Positions 15,044 through 22,918 of a DNA stretch of 64,000 nucleotides are shown in pieces; the first letter of the stretch is position 1, and every line of letters starts with the position of its first letter. Under the pieces are notes generated by a model that saw only the letters and a list, made by a program, of their open reading frames with translations, had not been told where the DNA came from and did not search any database. Made by a program: the position numbers and the translations under genes. The stretch comes from Neglectibacter timonensis (GTDB lineage: Bacteria; Bacillota; Clostridia; Oscillospirales; Acutalibacteraceae). Location: NCBI RefSeq assembly GCF_900048895.1, contig NZ_LT160636.1, positions 17,910 to 81,909 of the forward strand. The letters are read 5' to 3'.

Positions 15044-15115
15044 GACCCATCGGGGATTCGAACCCCGGACACCTTGATTAAAAGTCAAGTGCTCTGCCAA
15101 CTGAGCTAATGAGTC
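15040..15115 (-). tRNA. tRNA-Lys (anticodon TTT)
   Basis: On the minus strand the gene runs from GACTCAT to ATGGGTC-A-CCA. The acceptor pairs with one G-T, the D-arm holds AGCTCAGTTGGCAGAGC, the anticodon stem CTTGA/TCAAG encloses CTTTTAA (TTT), and the T-arm is CGGGGTTCGAATCCCCG. CCA is encoded. The hairpin AGAGGAAGA / TCTTCCTCT plus a T-run follows as its terminator. Confidence 0.97.
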
Positions 15116-15147
15116 ATAGGGCTGCCCTTTGGGTGGACAGCTCTCAT

Positions 15148-15176
15148 ATTATAGCAACTTCGGACTGGTCTGTCAA
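15148..15176 (-). promoter_or_regulatory. promoter of tRNA-Lys
   Basis: On the minus strand, TTGACA (15176-15171) and TATAAT (15153-15148) are separated by 17 bases, about 33 bp before the tRNA 5' end. It is a consensus promoter. Confidence 0.92.
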
Positions 15177-15233
15177 TAAAAAATCTGCTTTCTAAGGAAA
15201 AATCTCTCTTTATTCTGTCCGGTTTAGAGTCTT

Positions 15234-16586
15234 TTACTCAAAATCGGCGGGATCGTGGGTCTCAGGGCTGAGGCAGAGCTGGCGGTTGACGATGGAATCC
15301 TTGGGGGCGGGGATGCGGCGGTACCGCTTTTTCCCCGTTTCGTCCGTGTATTCCGCTTCCAGAAGGGGATCGTCCGTCTCTTCCATCATTCCCTGAAGCC
15401 GGACGCGCAGGCCGGAAAGCACGTCCTGCAGCTGCGGATCCTCCGCCAGGTTGACCCGCTCCACAGGGTCCAGCGTCAAATCAAACAGCAGCTCCCGGGG
15501 ATGGGGACGGTCGAAATAGCCCGCCTCGCAGAAGACCGTTTTGGAGGGGCCGTCGTCGGTGTTGCTGGGGGAGAAGCTGTCCAGGTCGTCGAAAAACCGG
15601 ATGTATTTGTAACGCCGGGTGCGGACGCAGCGCATGGGCTCGTAAGCGGCATGGTAGGTGACTTCCGCAAACAGCTCGTCCCGCACCTGTCCGGCGCGGC
15701 CTTCCAGCACCGGGCACAGAGAAACGCCCTGCAGCCAGGGGGGCGGCTGCAGGCCCGCCAGCTCGCAGAGGGTGGGGAACAGGTCTAAATGGCTGCACAG
15801 CGCGTCCGTGGCCGTCCCCTTTCCCGGGTTCCCCGGATACCGGAGCATCAGGGCAACGCCGATCCCGGTATCGTACAGGTGGCATTTCATATTGGGGAAC
15901 GCCACCCCGTGGTCTGTGGTAAAGACGATGATGGAGTCCTCCTCACGGCCTGTCTCCCGGATGGCGTCCAGCACCATGCCCACGCAGTCGTCCACCGCCA
16001 TGACGCCCTGATAGAGCTCCGCGGTGTCCTGCCGGGTTTGGGCGTTGTCCGGGATGGGGAAGGGAGGAAGCACATAGTTCGGGTCCACCCCGCCGTTTTT
16101 CGGGTACACGCGGTGGGTGGAGGCCATGCCGTAGGAGAGGAAGAAGGGCCGGTTGTGAGGCTCCCGGAGATACCGGCAGACAGCCCGGGCATTCTCCAGG
16201 TCTCCTTCTATGTCTCCGCCGGCGGTCTCCGGCCCCAGGATTTTTTCATAACCCAGCCACTCCTGCACCTTGTCGGAGGGGGCCTCATGCTGGATGCCGC
16301 AGAGGGCGGTTTCAAAGCCCTGGTCCCCCAGGTACCGGACCAGATGTTTGGAATAATCTTTCAGATGGAAGCCCCGGTGGGCCAAGCCCAGCAGGCCGGC
16401 GGAATGGGGCAGCATGCCGGTGAGCATGCCCGCACGGCTGGGGGAACAGGTGGGCGCCGTGCAGTAGCAGTGCCGGAACAGGGTGCTCTCCCTGGCCAGC
16501 GCCATCAGGTTGGGAGTGCGGACTCCCGCGCCGTAAGGCTCAATCACCCGGCCCAGGTCGTGGGTGTGCAGCAGGATAATATTCAT
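15234..16586 (-). CDS. sulfatase (Cys-type, formylglycine-dependent)
   Basis: 450 residues of the alkaline-phosphatase-superfamily arylsulfatase type. Cys47 in CSPSR is the residue converted to formylglycine. Metal and substrate elements follow: an N-terminal HTHDLG that replaces the usual DDxG, TTDHGV at the second metal site, and GIGVALMLRYPG. It removes sulfate from glycans or other sulfate esters. A maturase is needed to activate it and none is present here. No signal peptide is seen, so it may act in the cytoplasm on imported material. ATG 16586 is chosen because GAAAGGAAG lies seven bases upstream. It is just downstream of the alpha-galactosidase gene and likely shares its transcript. 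Confidence 0.88.
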   Translation of the reverse strand: MNIILLHTHDLGRVIEPYGAGVRTPNLMALARESTLFRHCYCTAPTCSPSRAGMLTGMLPHSAGLLGLAHRGFHLKDYSKHLVRYLGDQGFETALCGIQHEAPSDKVQEWLGYEKILGPETAGGDIEGDLENARAVCRYLREPHNRPFFLSYGMASTHRVYPKNGGVDPNYVLPPFPIPDNAQTRQDTAELYQGVMAVDDCVGMVLDAIRETGREEDSIIVFTTDHGVAFPNMKCHLYDTGIGVALMLRYPGNPGKGTATDALCSHLDLFPTLCELAGLQPPPWLQGVSLCPVLEGRAGQVRDELFAEVTYHAAYEPMRCVRTRRYKYIRFFDDLDSFSPSNTDDGPSKTVFCEAGYFDRPHPRELLFDLTLDPVERVNLAEDPQLQDVLSGLRVRLQGMMEETDDPLLEAEYTDETGKKRYRRIPAPKDSIVNRQLCLSPETHDPADFE

Positions 16587-16624
16587 AAAAAGCTTCCTTT
16601 CACAGGGATTCCACAAGATTGTGC

Positions 16625-18805
16625 TTACACCGCCGTAAAGTGCCGCACAAGGCTGTCGCCGTCCGGGCTTTCCCAGCTGACGCAGGAGAGGTTCAGGCCC
16701 GCGTGCATCAGCAGCGCTCCGGAATAGACCTCTCCGGTTTCTTCCTCCCGGTAGAGCCTGTCGGGGTCAAGGCCCCGCAGGTACTGGATGTGGAAGACGT
16801 GCTCCGGCTGGCGCATGACCACCAGCGTGGTGAGGGCCTCTGTTTTGTCCTCGCTGACAAATTCCCATTCGCAGAAGAAGGGGTTGTCGGTGGGGGAGGT
16901 CAGGCGGTAAAAATCCCCATACCGGATGAGGTCGTAGTATTTGTGGTAGTCCGCCACCTGCCGCCGTACCAGCGCCCGCTCCTCTTCGGTGAGCTTTACG
17001 GGGTCCAGCTCGTAGCCGAAGGTGCCGCACATGGCCACGTTGCCCCTGGTTTTCAGGCTGGTGCGGGGGTTGGCCGAGACATGGGCGCCCAGGGAGGCGA
17101 TGGGGTAGCACAGCGACGCGCCGAACTGGATGGTCAGGCGTTCGATGGCGTCCGTATTGTCGCTGGCCCAAATCTGGGGGGAATAGTACAGCATGCCCGC
17201 GTCGAACCGGCCGCCGCCGGAAGAACAGTTCTCCAGAAGGATATGGGGGAAAGCGGTGGTGATACGGTCCATCAGGTCGTAGACGCCCAGCACGTACCGG
17301 TGGAAGAATTCCCCCTGCCGGTCTGGAGGCAGCTGAAGACTGGCCGCCTCGCTGATGTGGCGGTTGCAGTCCCATTTGATGTACTCGATGTTGTTTTTGG
17401 AGATGACGTCGTACATCTGCCGGAAAATGTTGTCCCGCACGTCCTCACGGGTCATGTCCAGCACGCACTGGTAGCGGGAAATGGACTTATCCCGGCCCCT
17501 GGCGCAGACGGCCCAGTCCGGATGGGCGCGGTACAGGTCGCTGTCGGGATTGATCATCTCCGGTTCGTACCAGATGCCGAATTTGACGCCCAGGGCGTTG
17601 ACCCGCTGGATCAGGCTCTGCAGCCCGCCCTTGAGCTTCTGCTCGTTGACAGCCCAGTCTCCCAGGGCGCGGTGGTCGTCGCAGCGGTTTCCAAACCAGC
17701 CGTCGTCCATCACCAGCATTTCGATGCCCAGCTTTTGGGCCTCCCCGGCGAATGCCGCCAGCTTGTCGTCGTCAAAATCGAAGTAGGCGGCCTCCCAGCT
17801 GTTGATGAGCAGGGGCCGCTTCTTTTTGGCCCATTCGCTGCGCATCAGGTGGTTGAGGTAGAATTTATGGAAGGTGCGGCTCATGCCGCCCATGCCGGCG
17901 TCGGAATAGACCAGCACGGCTTCCGGCGTGGTGAAGCTTTCCTCAGGAGAGAGCTTCCAGCGGAAATCGGTGGGGTTGATGCCCATCAGCAGCCGGGAGC
18001 AGCCCCGGGTATCCGTTTCAATATCAATGGCGAAGTTCCCGCTGTAGATCAGGTTGAAGCCGTAGGCCTCTCCCGTCTCCTCTGTGCAGCCGTTCCTGGC
18101 CAGGGCCACAAAGGGGTTGTGGTTGGGGCCCGTCATGCCCCGCTTGGACTGGATGGACTGGATGCCGTGCTGCAGGGGATGCCGTGCGGTGGAATTTTCC
18201 TTTGCCCAGCGGCCGTACAGGTGCACCATGTCGAAGTCCATGCCGGGAAAATCCACGCAGGCGCTGTAGGCCCGTTCCAGCACCACGGGAGCGCTGCCCC
18301 TGTTTTCGAACCTGACGCTGCGGGTGATGACGCCGTACTCCTCAAAGACGGTATAGAGCAGGAACGCCCGGACGCCGGTGACGGAGTCCACGGTTTCCAG
18401 TTCCAGCGTCTGAGCCTCGTCCTCCCCGGCAAAAGTGGCGGGCAGGCCGGGCAATTTGGGCTTTCCGGGGAGAATCCGGTGGGAGACATACCGCAGGTCA
18501 GTGACCGTGTCGCCGTTTTCCCCCCGCACCGAGCAGGCGGAGATGCGGAAATCCCCGGCGCCGTTGGTGGAATACTCCAGCGGGTTGATGTCGGGGGAGA
18601 ACAGCTCGTCCTCCACTTTGGGATTGTAGGGGCTCAGGGAATCGAACCTGCCCCGGTACATCAGGGAGGCAAGGTTGTCGTCCGGCAGCTTTGCCCCGTA
18701 ATAGAGGTGCACCAGATAATTTTCCCGGTAGACCAGCAGGGCATAGGTAGAGGTCTTGGTGTCCAGCTTAAAAATTCGTTTTTGTGAGTCATAGGTGATC
18801 GGCAT
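16625..18805 (-). CDS. alpha-galactosidase, GH36
   Basis: 726 residues, the usual length of bacterial GH36 enzymes. An N-terminal beta-sandwich is followed by a TIM barrel with VMDDGWFGNR, GIWYEPEMIN, nucleophile Asp479 in IKWDCNRH, CSSGGGRFD and acid/base Asp549 in SDNTDAIERL. It releases alpha-linked galactose from oligosaccharides such as raffinose-family sugars or galactomannan side chains, or from host glycans. There is no signal peptide, so it is cytoplasmic. It precedes a sulfatase by 38 bp. A plus-strand frame covering the gene is its shadow. Confidence 0.95.
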   Translation of the reverse strand: MPITYDSQKRIFKLDTKTSTYALLVYRENYLVHLYYGAKLPDDNLASLMYRGRFDSLSPYNPKVEDELFSPDINPLEYSTNGAGDFRISACSVRGENGDTVTDLRYVSHRILPGKPKLPGLPATFAGEDEAQTLELETVDSVTGVRAFLLYTVFEEYGVITRSVRFENRGSAPVVLERAYSACVDFPGMDFDMVHLYGRWAKENSTARHPLQHGIQSIQSKRGMTGPNHNPFVALARNGCTEETGEAYGFNLIYSGNFAIDIETDTRGCSRLLMGINPTDFRWKLSPEESFTTPEAVLVYSDAGMGGMSRTFHKFYLNHLMRSEWAKKKRPLLINSWEAAYFDFDDDKLAAFAGEAQKLGIEMLVMDDGWFGNRCDDHRALGDWAVNEQKLKGGLQSLIQRVNALGVKFGIWYEPEMINPDSDLYRAHPDWAVCARGRDKSISRYQCVLDMTREDVRDNIFRQMYDVISKNNIEYIKWDCNRHISEAASLQLPPDRQGEFFHRYVLGVYDLMDRITTAFPHILLENCSSGGGRFDAGMLYYSPQIWASDNTDAIERLTIQFGASLCYPIASLGAHVSANPRTSLKTRGNVAMCGTFGYELDPVKLTEEERALVRRQVADYHKYYDLIRYGDFYRLTSPTDNPFFCEWEFVSEDKTEALTTLVVMRQPEHVFHIQYLRGLDPDRLYREEETGEVYSGALLMHAGLNLSCVSWESPDGDSLVRHFTAV

Positions 18806-18906
18806 GTGCGAAAGCCCCCTTGCTAGATAGTAGCGATAATTTTTTATTGATTAGTATAAGAAAAAGTTTCAGGAAAAATTTGGGACAGAACCAGCCGCCT
18901 CCCTTT

Positions 18907-19482
18907 TCATTCCTCTGAAAAGTCCCGCAGCAGCTCGTTTTCCCCAGCCAGGGAATACAGCAGCAGACGGTACACCGCGCCGGGGTCCCGGTGGAAATTG
19001 CGTTTGACCATCTCCGCCTGGGCCCTGTCCGGCACATAAAGGCGGATGGACATCAGCTCCGTCTCCCCGCCGGAGACATGGCAGGTCACCTGGTAGCCCC
19101 GGTCCGTCTTCCTGGTCTCCACCCGGTTTTCCCGTTCGGCCCGGGCCTGGGCCAGCAGAAGAAAGGCAGCTTCCAGGGCCTTATCCCGTACGGAGAGCGG
19201 CAGGGTGGCGTCCAGGCTGTCCGCGATCTCCCTGCCGGCCTGGGTCACGGTATAGAGGCCTTCTGCGACCCGGGCCACGTTGCCCAGCTGTTCCAGGGCT
19301 GCCAGGGCGTCCCGGACCTCAAAGTAGTTTGCCAGGGACCGCTCCTGTACGATTTTTTCAATGTCTTCCCCGGAGAGCGGCGCATCCACGCTTGCCAAAA
19401 GGTAGCACAAAAGAATGCGGATATCGTTTTTGTTCCAGAGCCCGCCGGGCTCTACGCCTCCGGTAAATGCGTCCTGCCTCAT
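18907..19482 (-). CDS. DUF4364 family protein, likely transcriptional regulator
   Basis: 191 residues. Residues 14-75 look like a winged helix (NKNDIRILLCYLLASVDAPL, FEVRDALAALEQLGNV, GLYTVTQAGREIADSL), and the rest is an alpha/beta domain. This matches the DUF4364 proteins of clostridia, for which a regulatory role is presumed but targets are not known. The ATG is preceded by AAAGGAAGGA. It lies 101 bp upstream of the alpha-galactosidase on the same strand, which makes it a candidate regulator of that gene, though DUF4364 genes also occur in unrelated contexts. Confidence 0.8.
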   Translation of the reverse strand: MRQDAFTGGVEPGGLWNKNDIRILLCYLLASVDAPLSGEDIEKIVQERSLANYFEVRDALAALEQLGNVARVAEGLYTVTQAGREIADSLDATLPLSVRDKALEAAFLLLAQARAERENRVETRKTDRGYQVTCHVSGGETELMSIRLYVPDRAQAEMVKRNFHRDPGAVYRLLLYSLAGENELLRDFSEE

Positions 19483-19597
19483 CGTTTTGATCCTTCCTTT
19501 CCGGTTTCATCATTTATAGACAGCCGCCGCCCGCCGGCCCAGCGCACGGCGCGGGCAGTGCGGCCCCATAAGTTGGAGCACTGGGGAAACGGCAATG

Positions 19598-19846
19598 TTA
19601 TTTCAGTTCTAAATCCTTGAAGAATTCATCAAAAGTAGATACATGGTAAATCTGCTTGAAAGCCAACAAAACACTGATTCTGATGCTGTAGCGGCCCAGC
19701 TCCATTTGAGATATGATTTCCCGGCGTGTTGAAAGCCCCAGTAAATCCAATTTTACGGAAACATCTTCTTGAGATAACCTGGCCCGCTTGCGCAGGAACC
19801 TCAAATTGCCACCAATCGAGATATCCTGCTTTTATTTAGCATACAT
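19598..19846 (-). pseudogene. XRE/HTH-type repressor with an in-frame stop at codon 5
   Basis: Reading from ATG 19846, which has an excellent AGGAGG site eight bases upstream, gives MYAK, then TAA at 19834-19832. After that the same frame continues without interruption as KQDISIGGNLRFLRKRARLS and a helix-turn-helix domain with SQEDVSVKLD and SRREIISQMELG-like helices, ending after 82 codons. A single base change (for example CAA or GAA to TAA) would explain this. Either the repressor is inactivated, or translation restarts weakly at TTG 19804 or ATT 19816. It is divergent from 19953-20216 with two similar operators between them. Confidence 0.7.
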
Positions 19847-19867
19847 GATAACGTCCTCCTGGAGTTT

Positions 19868-19883
19868 GGAATGTATACATTCC
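19868..19883. promoter_or_regulatory. operator-like palindrome 1
   Basis: GGAATGTATACATTCC is a perfect 16-bp palindrome 22 bp upstream of the HTH-gene ATG, the position of an autoregulatory operator. Confidence 0.72.
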
Positions 19884-19913
19884 AATTTTGTCTTAGGTTT
19901 CATGATAAAATCA

Positions 19914-19927
19914 GAATGTACACATTC
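19914..19927. promoter_or_regulatory. operator-like palindrome 2
   Basis: GAATGTACACATTC repeats the GAATGT-xx-ACATTC pattern of operator 1, centred 45 bp from it and 26 bp upstream of the divergent gene. Two matching half-site pairs in front of divergent genes suggest that one dimeric repressor controls both. Confidence 0.72.
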
Positions 19928-19952
19928 AAAACGGAAATAGGAGGAAATTGTT

Positions 19953-20216
19953 ATGGCAGAAAAAGGAGAACAGTCAGAACAGATTTGGGAACTGCTGCAG
20001 GCCCTGCCAGTGGAGAGGCAAAAAGCCGTCTGCTGGCTGGTAAAAAACATTGACATAGCAGATCGGTTATCGGAAGGCGGGAAAATGACAAGCGAGGAAA
20101 TCGAAGAGCTTACACAAAGAGCCTTGGACATAAAAGATGATATCATGCTGGCGCTGGTGAAATATAAGCAAGCGAAAGACCGGTATGAAACGGAAAACAA
20201 AGAACAGGAGATCTGA
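19953..20216 (+). CDS. small helical protein divergent from the HTH gene
   Basis: An 87-residue acidic helical protein without a recognised domain. Residues 8-35 (QIWELLQALPVERQKAVCWLVKNIDIA) resemble the dimerising or tail helices found in HTH-regulator families. The rest is Lys/Glu-rich and ends in KYKQAKDRYETENKEQ. AGGAGGAAATTGTT provides a strong ribosome site. It is divergent from the HTH pseudogene, and the operators between them suggest it was the repressor's target or partner. Confidence 0.68.
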   Translation: MAEKGEQSEQIWELLQALPVERQKAVCWLVKNIDIADRLSEGGKMTSEEIEELTQRALDIKDDIMLALVKYKQAKDRYETENKEQEI

Positions 20217-20341
20217 GAAGAATTTCAGTAAAAGACCGAAGAACTTGCAAATGCACGGGCTCCATTGCCCTTATCATACACCAAAGCCGTGCCTCATTGC
20301 AAGGTGCTGTGCGGCGGAAGAGGCGGGCGGTCTGAAGGGTG

Positions 20342-22186
20342 TCAGCCCTTCTCCCCGCGGATGGGGAAGTAGACGGTGTACCGTTCTTTCCCGATCTGTT
20401 TGAGGGGCAGGAATTTGATGGATTCCTCCTGGTTCACGGTACAGTACACATCCTGCCAGTTTTCCCATTCCCGCTCGTCCTGAAGGCGGAGCATGGTTTC
20501 CGGGCGCCCCGGGTCTCCGGTGAGGATCCTCTGGCGGTCGGTAAGGCCGGCCAGCACCACGGGGCCGTCCAGAAAGGCGGCGGTATCCGGACGGTCGGCC
20601 AGAGGGAAACAGGAAAGCCCTTTGGGCAGAAGCAGCTCCACCGTGTCTTCCTGCCAGCGGCGGCGCAGGCAGAGCCAGCCGTTTTCTACGGCGGCCTCCT
20701 GTTTTTGGCCGTTGACCAGGCAGACAGGGGCGCCCTTCAGCCACCAGGGGGCGCGCAGGCGGAGGGTGAATTCCTGCCCCCGGGCCCTGACCTCAAACCG
20801 GAAGGACCAGAAGTTCGGGCGCTGTGCAAGAGGGAGCTTTTCCTCCCCAAACTTCAGGAAGGGCCCGCTCACGTCCGCCGCCCGCTGGCGCAGAGCCACC
20901 GGCTGCCCGCCCAAAACGGTTTCCAGGTCGGAGGGAATATACTGGGCCACGGTGAGGGAGTCCTCCCCACCGTAATAGATAAATTCCCGGTAGTTGGCGT
21001 TTGCCTGCACCGCGGTGCAGTGGCAGCACCAGAAATCCCCTGTTTTGGAACCCCATTTTTTCTGGGAGCCCGGGGCAAGGGGCAGATAATAGGAGACGAT
21101 TCCCGTCTCAGGCTCCAATGGCTCGCAGAAGGTATCCCGTGTGCCGGACTGCCAGAAGGCCTGGGCCAGCAGCCCGTTGTGGAGGTTCTGCTCAATGTAG
21201 TCGGCATATCCGGCATCCCCCGTCCAGCGGAACAGATAGTCCGCCAGGCGGATCATATTGTATACCACGCAGTGTTCCTGGTTGGAGTTGCCCAGCCTGG
21301 TGGATTGAACCTGAGGAGGCGTCCACACCTCGCCGCAGGTTTGGCCCCCGGTGGCGAAGGTCCCCCGCTGTGTGACGGCCAGATCCCAGTACTGTTCCAC
21401 AATTCTGCGGTACCGCTCTTCGCCGGTGACCTCATAGGCCCTGGCACAGCCGTGGATTTCCGGGATCGTGGTGTTGGCGTGCCTGTTTGTCAGGATGTCT
21501 TCCCCGCGCAGCACGGGCTCTGTCAGCCGGGGACGCTCATACCGGCGCATCAGCTCCAGGTGCTTCGGGTCCCCTGTGACGGCGTATAAGTCCGCCCAGA
21601 GCTCCATAATTCCCCCGGTCTCCTGCAGGTCCATCATGTCATCCATGGTCTCCCGGGGAATCTCCCTGGAAAAACGGTCGAACCAGTCCGCACATTTTTT
21701 TACGATTTCCAGGGCCTCGCCGTTCCCTGCATACAGGTACATGTCCAGCAGGCCCATCATGTTTTTGTGGCATACATACTGGGACGCCCAGAAGCCCTTT
21801 CCGTCCCGCAGGGAATAGAGGTATTTTTCCGGGATGGGGAATGCCCAGCCGTTTCCGTTGCGCTCCTGGCAGCGTCCGATCTCGCTGACAAGAAAGTCGG
21901 CCTTGGCCTTCAGCTGCATATTCCCGGTCTCCTGGCAGGCGCGGGCCGCTGCGCTGAGCCAGTGCCCGGCAAAAGTCCCGCGAATCTGGCTGGTGGGGGA
22001 ATCCCAGCCGCCGTGGGCGGTAACCGTGTAGTTGAGCAGCCCATTCAGGCCCGCCTCGGCATAGTGGGAAAAGAGCAGGTTTTCAGGTTTCAGCTCCATC
22101 AGGTAGTCCACATCGCGGCCGCGTTTTACGGTGAATTCGGATTCGGAAAGCTTTGCCTCCCGGGTAAGGGCATGGTATTTCATCAT
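20342..22186 (-). CDS. beta-L-arabinofuranosidase-type glycoside hydrolase, GH127/DUF1680
   Basis: 614 residues. The (alpha/alpha)6 barrel is evident from AHGGWDSPTSQIRGTFAGHW, LQETGGIMELWADLYAVTGD, NTTIPEIHGCARAYEVTGEE and NSNQEHCVVYNMIRLADYLF. FWCC holds Cys387-Cys388, matching the nucleophile and zinc-ligand pair known in GH127 beta-L-arabinofuranosidases. C-terminal beta-sandwich domains follow. Its substrates would be arabinofuranosides of plant proteins or pectins. No signal peptide is seen, so it is cytoplasmic. ATG 22186 (followed by a second ATG) has AAAGGA six bases upstream. Confidence 0.9.
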   Translation of the reverse strand: MMKYHALTREAKLSESEFTVKRGRDVDYLMELKPENLLFSHYAEAGLNGLLNYTVTAHGGWDSPTSQIRGTFAGHWLSAAARACQETGNMQLKAKADFLVSEIGRCQERNGNGWAFPIPEKYLYSLRDGKGFWASQYVCHKNMMGLLDMYLYAGNGEALEIVKKCADWFDRFSREIPRETMDDMMDLQETGGIMELWADLYAVTGDPKHLELMRRYERPRLTEPVLRGEDILTNRHANTTIPEIHGCARAYEVTGEERYRRIVEQYWDLAVTQRGTFATGGQTCGEVWTPPQVQSTRLGNSNQEHCVVYNMIRLADYLFRWTGDAGYADYIEQNLHNGLLAQAFWQSGTRDTFCEPLEPETGIVSYYLPLAPGSQKKWGSKTGDFWCCHCTAVQANANYREFIYYGGEDSLTVAQYIPSDLETVLGGQPVALRQRAADVSGPFLKFGEEKLPLAQRPNFWSFRFEVRARGQEFTLRLRAPWWLKGAPVCLVNGQKQEAAVENGWLCLRRRWQEDTVELLLPKGLSCFPLADRPDTAAFLDGPVVLAGLTDRQRILTGDPGRPETMLRLQDEREWENWQDVYCTVNQEESIKFLPLKQIGKERYTVYFPIRGEKG

Positions 22187-22321
22187 GAGAGTTCCTTTCT
22201 TGTGCTTGCGCCGGGCCGTGTTTCCGGGCGGCGCAGCTGGGATTTCCGATGGGGGTCTGCGTCCGGCGCGCATGGAACTGCCCGCGCCATGGCCGGCGGT
22301 TCGGTACCGACCGGGGAAAGG

Positions 22322-22726
22322 TCAGGAAAGCGTGGGAAGGGGGGCGAGGAAGGAGAAGGCGGGGAGGTTGCGCAGCAGGGTGAAAAGGAGGGAGAGGAAC
22401 AGCAGAACAAGCAGGACGGGGAGGAAAGCCCTGCTCTTCCAGAGCGGGCACTTTTTCCCCACGTAGCGGACCGCCTCCGCAGCGGCATAGATGCCCGCCA
22501 GGGGCAGCAGAAAAAACATCAGCGGGTTCTGGCGGAACGCGCCGGGGAAATCCCCCTGGAGCAGGGAGGCGATCATCCGCTGCGTGCCGCAGCCCGCACA
22601 GTAATAGCCTGTGGACGAAAGGATCAGGCAGGGCGGGCGCAGGGCGTAGAGCAGCAGGCACAGGAGAAACAGGGCGAGCAGCACGGCGGCGGCCCGCAGC
22701 GTGCGGCGAACGGTTTCCCGCTTCAT
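22322..22726 (-). CDS. DUF2752 family membrane protein
   Basis: 134 residues with three to four membrane segments. The family hallmark is YYCAGCGTQRMIASLLQGDF followed by a second hydrophobic segment after FRQNPLMFF. DUF2752 proteins are common in Firmicutes and Bacteroidetes and their function is unknown. The CxxCG-like motif could be redox or metal linked. ATG 22726 is chosen because GGGAGG sits six bases upstream; an ATG six bases earlier is too close to that site. The minus-strand frame continues 5' over the neighbouring aldo/keto reductase but that part is antisense. Confidence 0.82.
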   Translation of the reverse strand: MKRETVRRTLRAAAVLLALFLLCLLLYALRPPCLILSSTGYYCAGCGTQRMIASLLQGDFPGAFRQNPLMFFLLPLAGIYAAAEAVRYVGKKCPLWKSRAFLPVLLVLLFLSLLFTLLRNLPAFSFLAPLPTLS

Positions 22727-22841
22727 GGTCATCCTCCCTTCCGGCAGAGCGTCCCGGTGTTGATATAGAAAAGTATAGCATTCCGCGGCGGAAAAGGCCA
22801 GGAAAAAAACCTGTCGGATTCTTAAGAAAAAATGGGTTGAC

Positions 22842-22857
22842 TTAAAGCATACTTTAA
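22842..22857. promoter_or_regulatory. dyad near a possible promoter of the aldo/keto reductase
   Basis: TTAAAG-CATA-CTTTAA, nested in GGGTT...AACCC and overlapping a TTGACT hexamer at 22836, lies 60-80 bp upstream of the reductase. It could be an operator over the promoter. A clear -10 element is not seen. Confidence 0.4.
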
Positions 22858-22918
22858 CCCTTGTACTTAAAAATAAATTGACCAAAAGAAGACAATACCG
22901 AGAGGGAGGAACGAACAA

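Noticed and set aside
14171-15109. Several overlapping reading frames across the tRNA-linked repeats (for example with GFESPLRKRAGGTF)
   Set aside because: They repeat with the 184-bp unit, read through tRNA and terminator sequence, and appear on both strands. They are translations of a noncoding repeat.
16619-18787. A 722-residue plus-strand frame opposite the GH36 gene
   Set aside because: The GH36 product on the minus strand has complete catalytic motifs; this frame has none.
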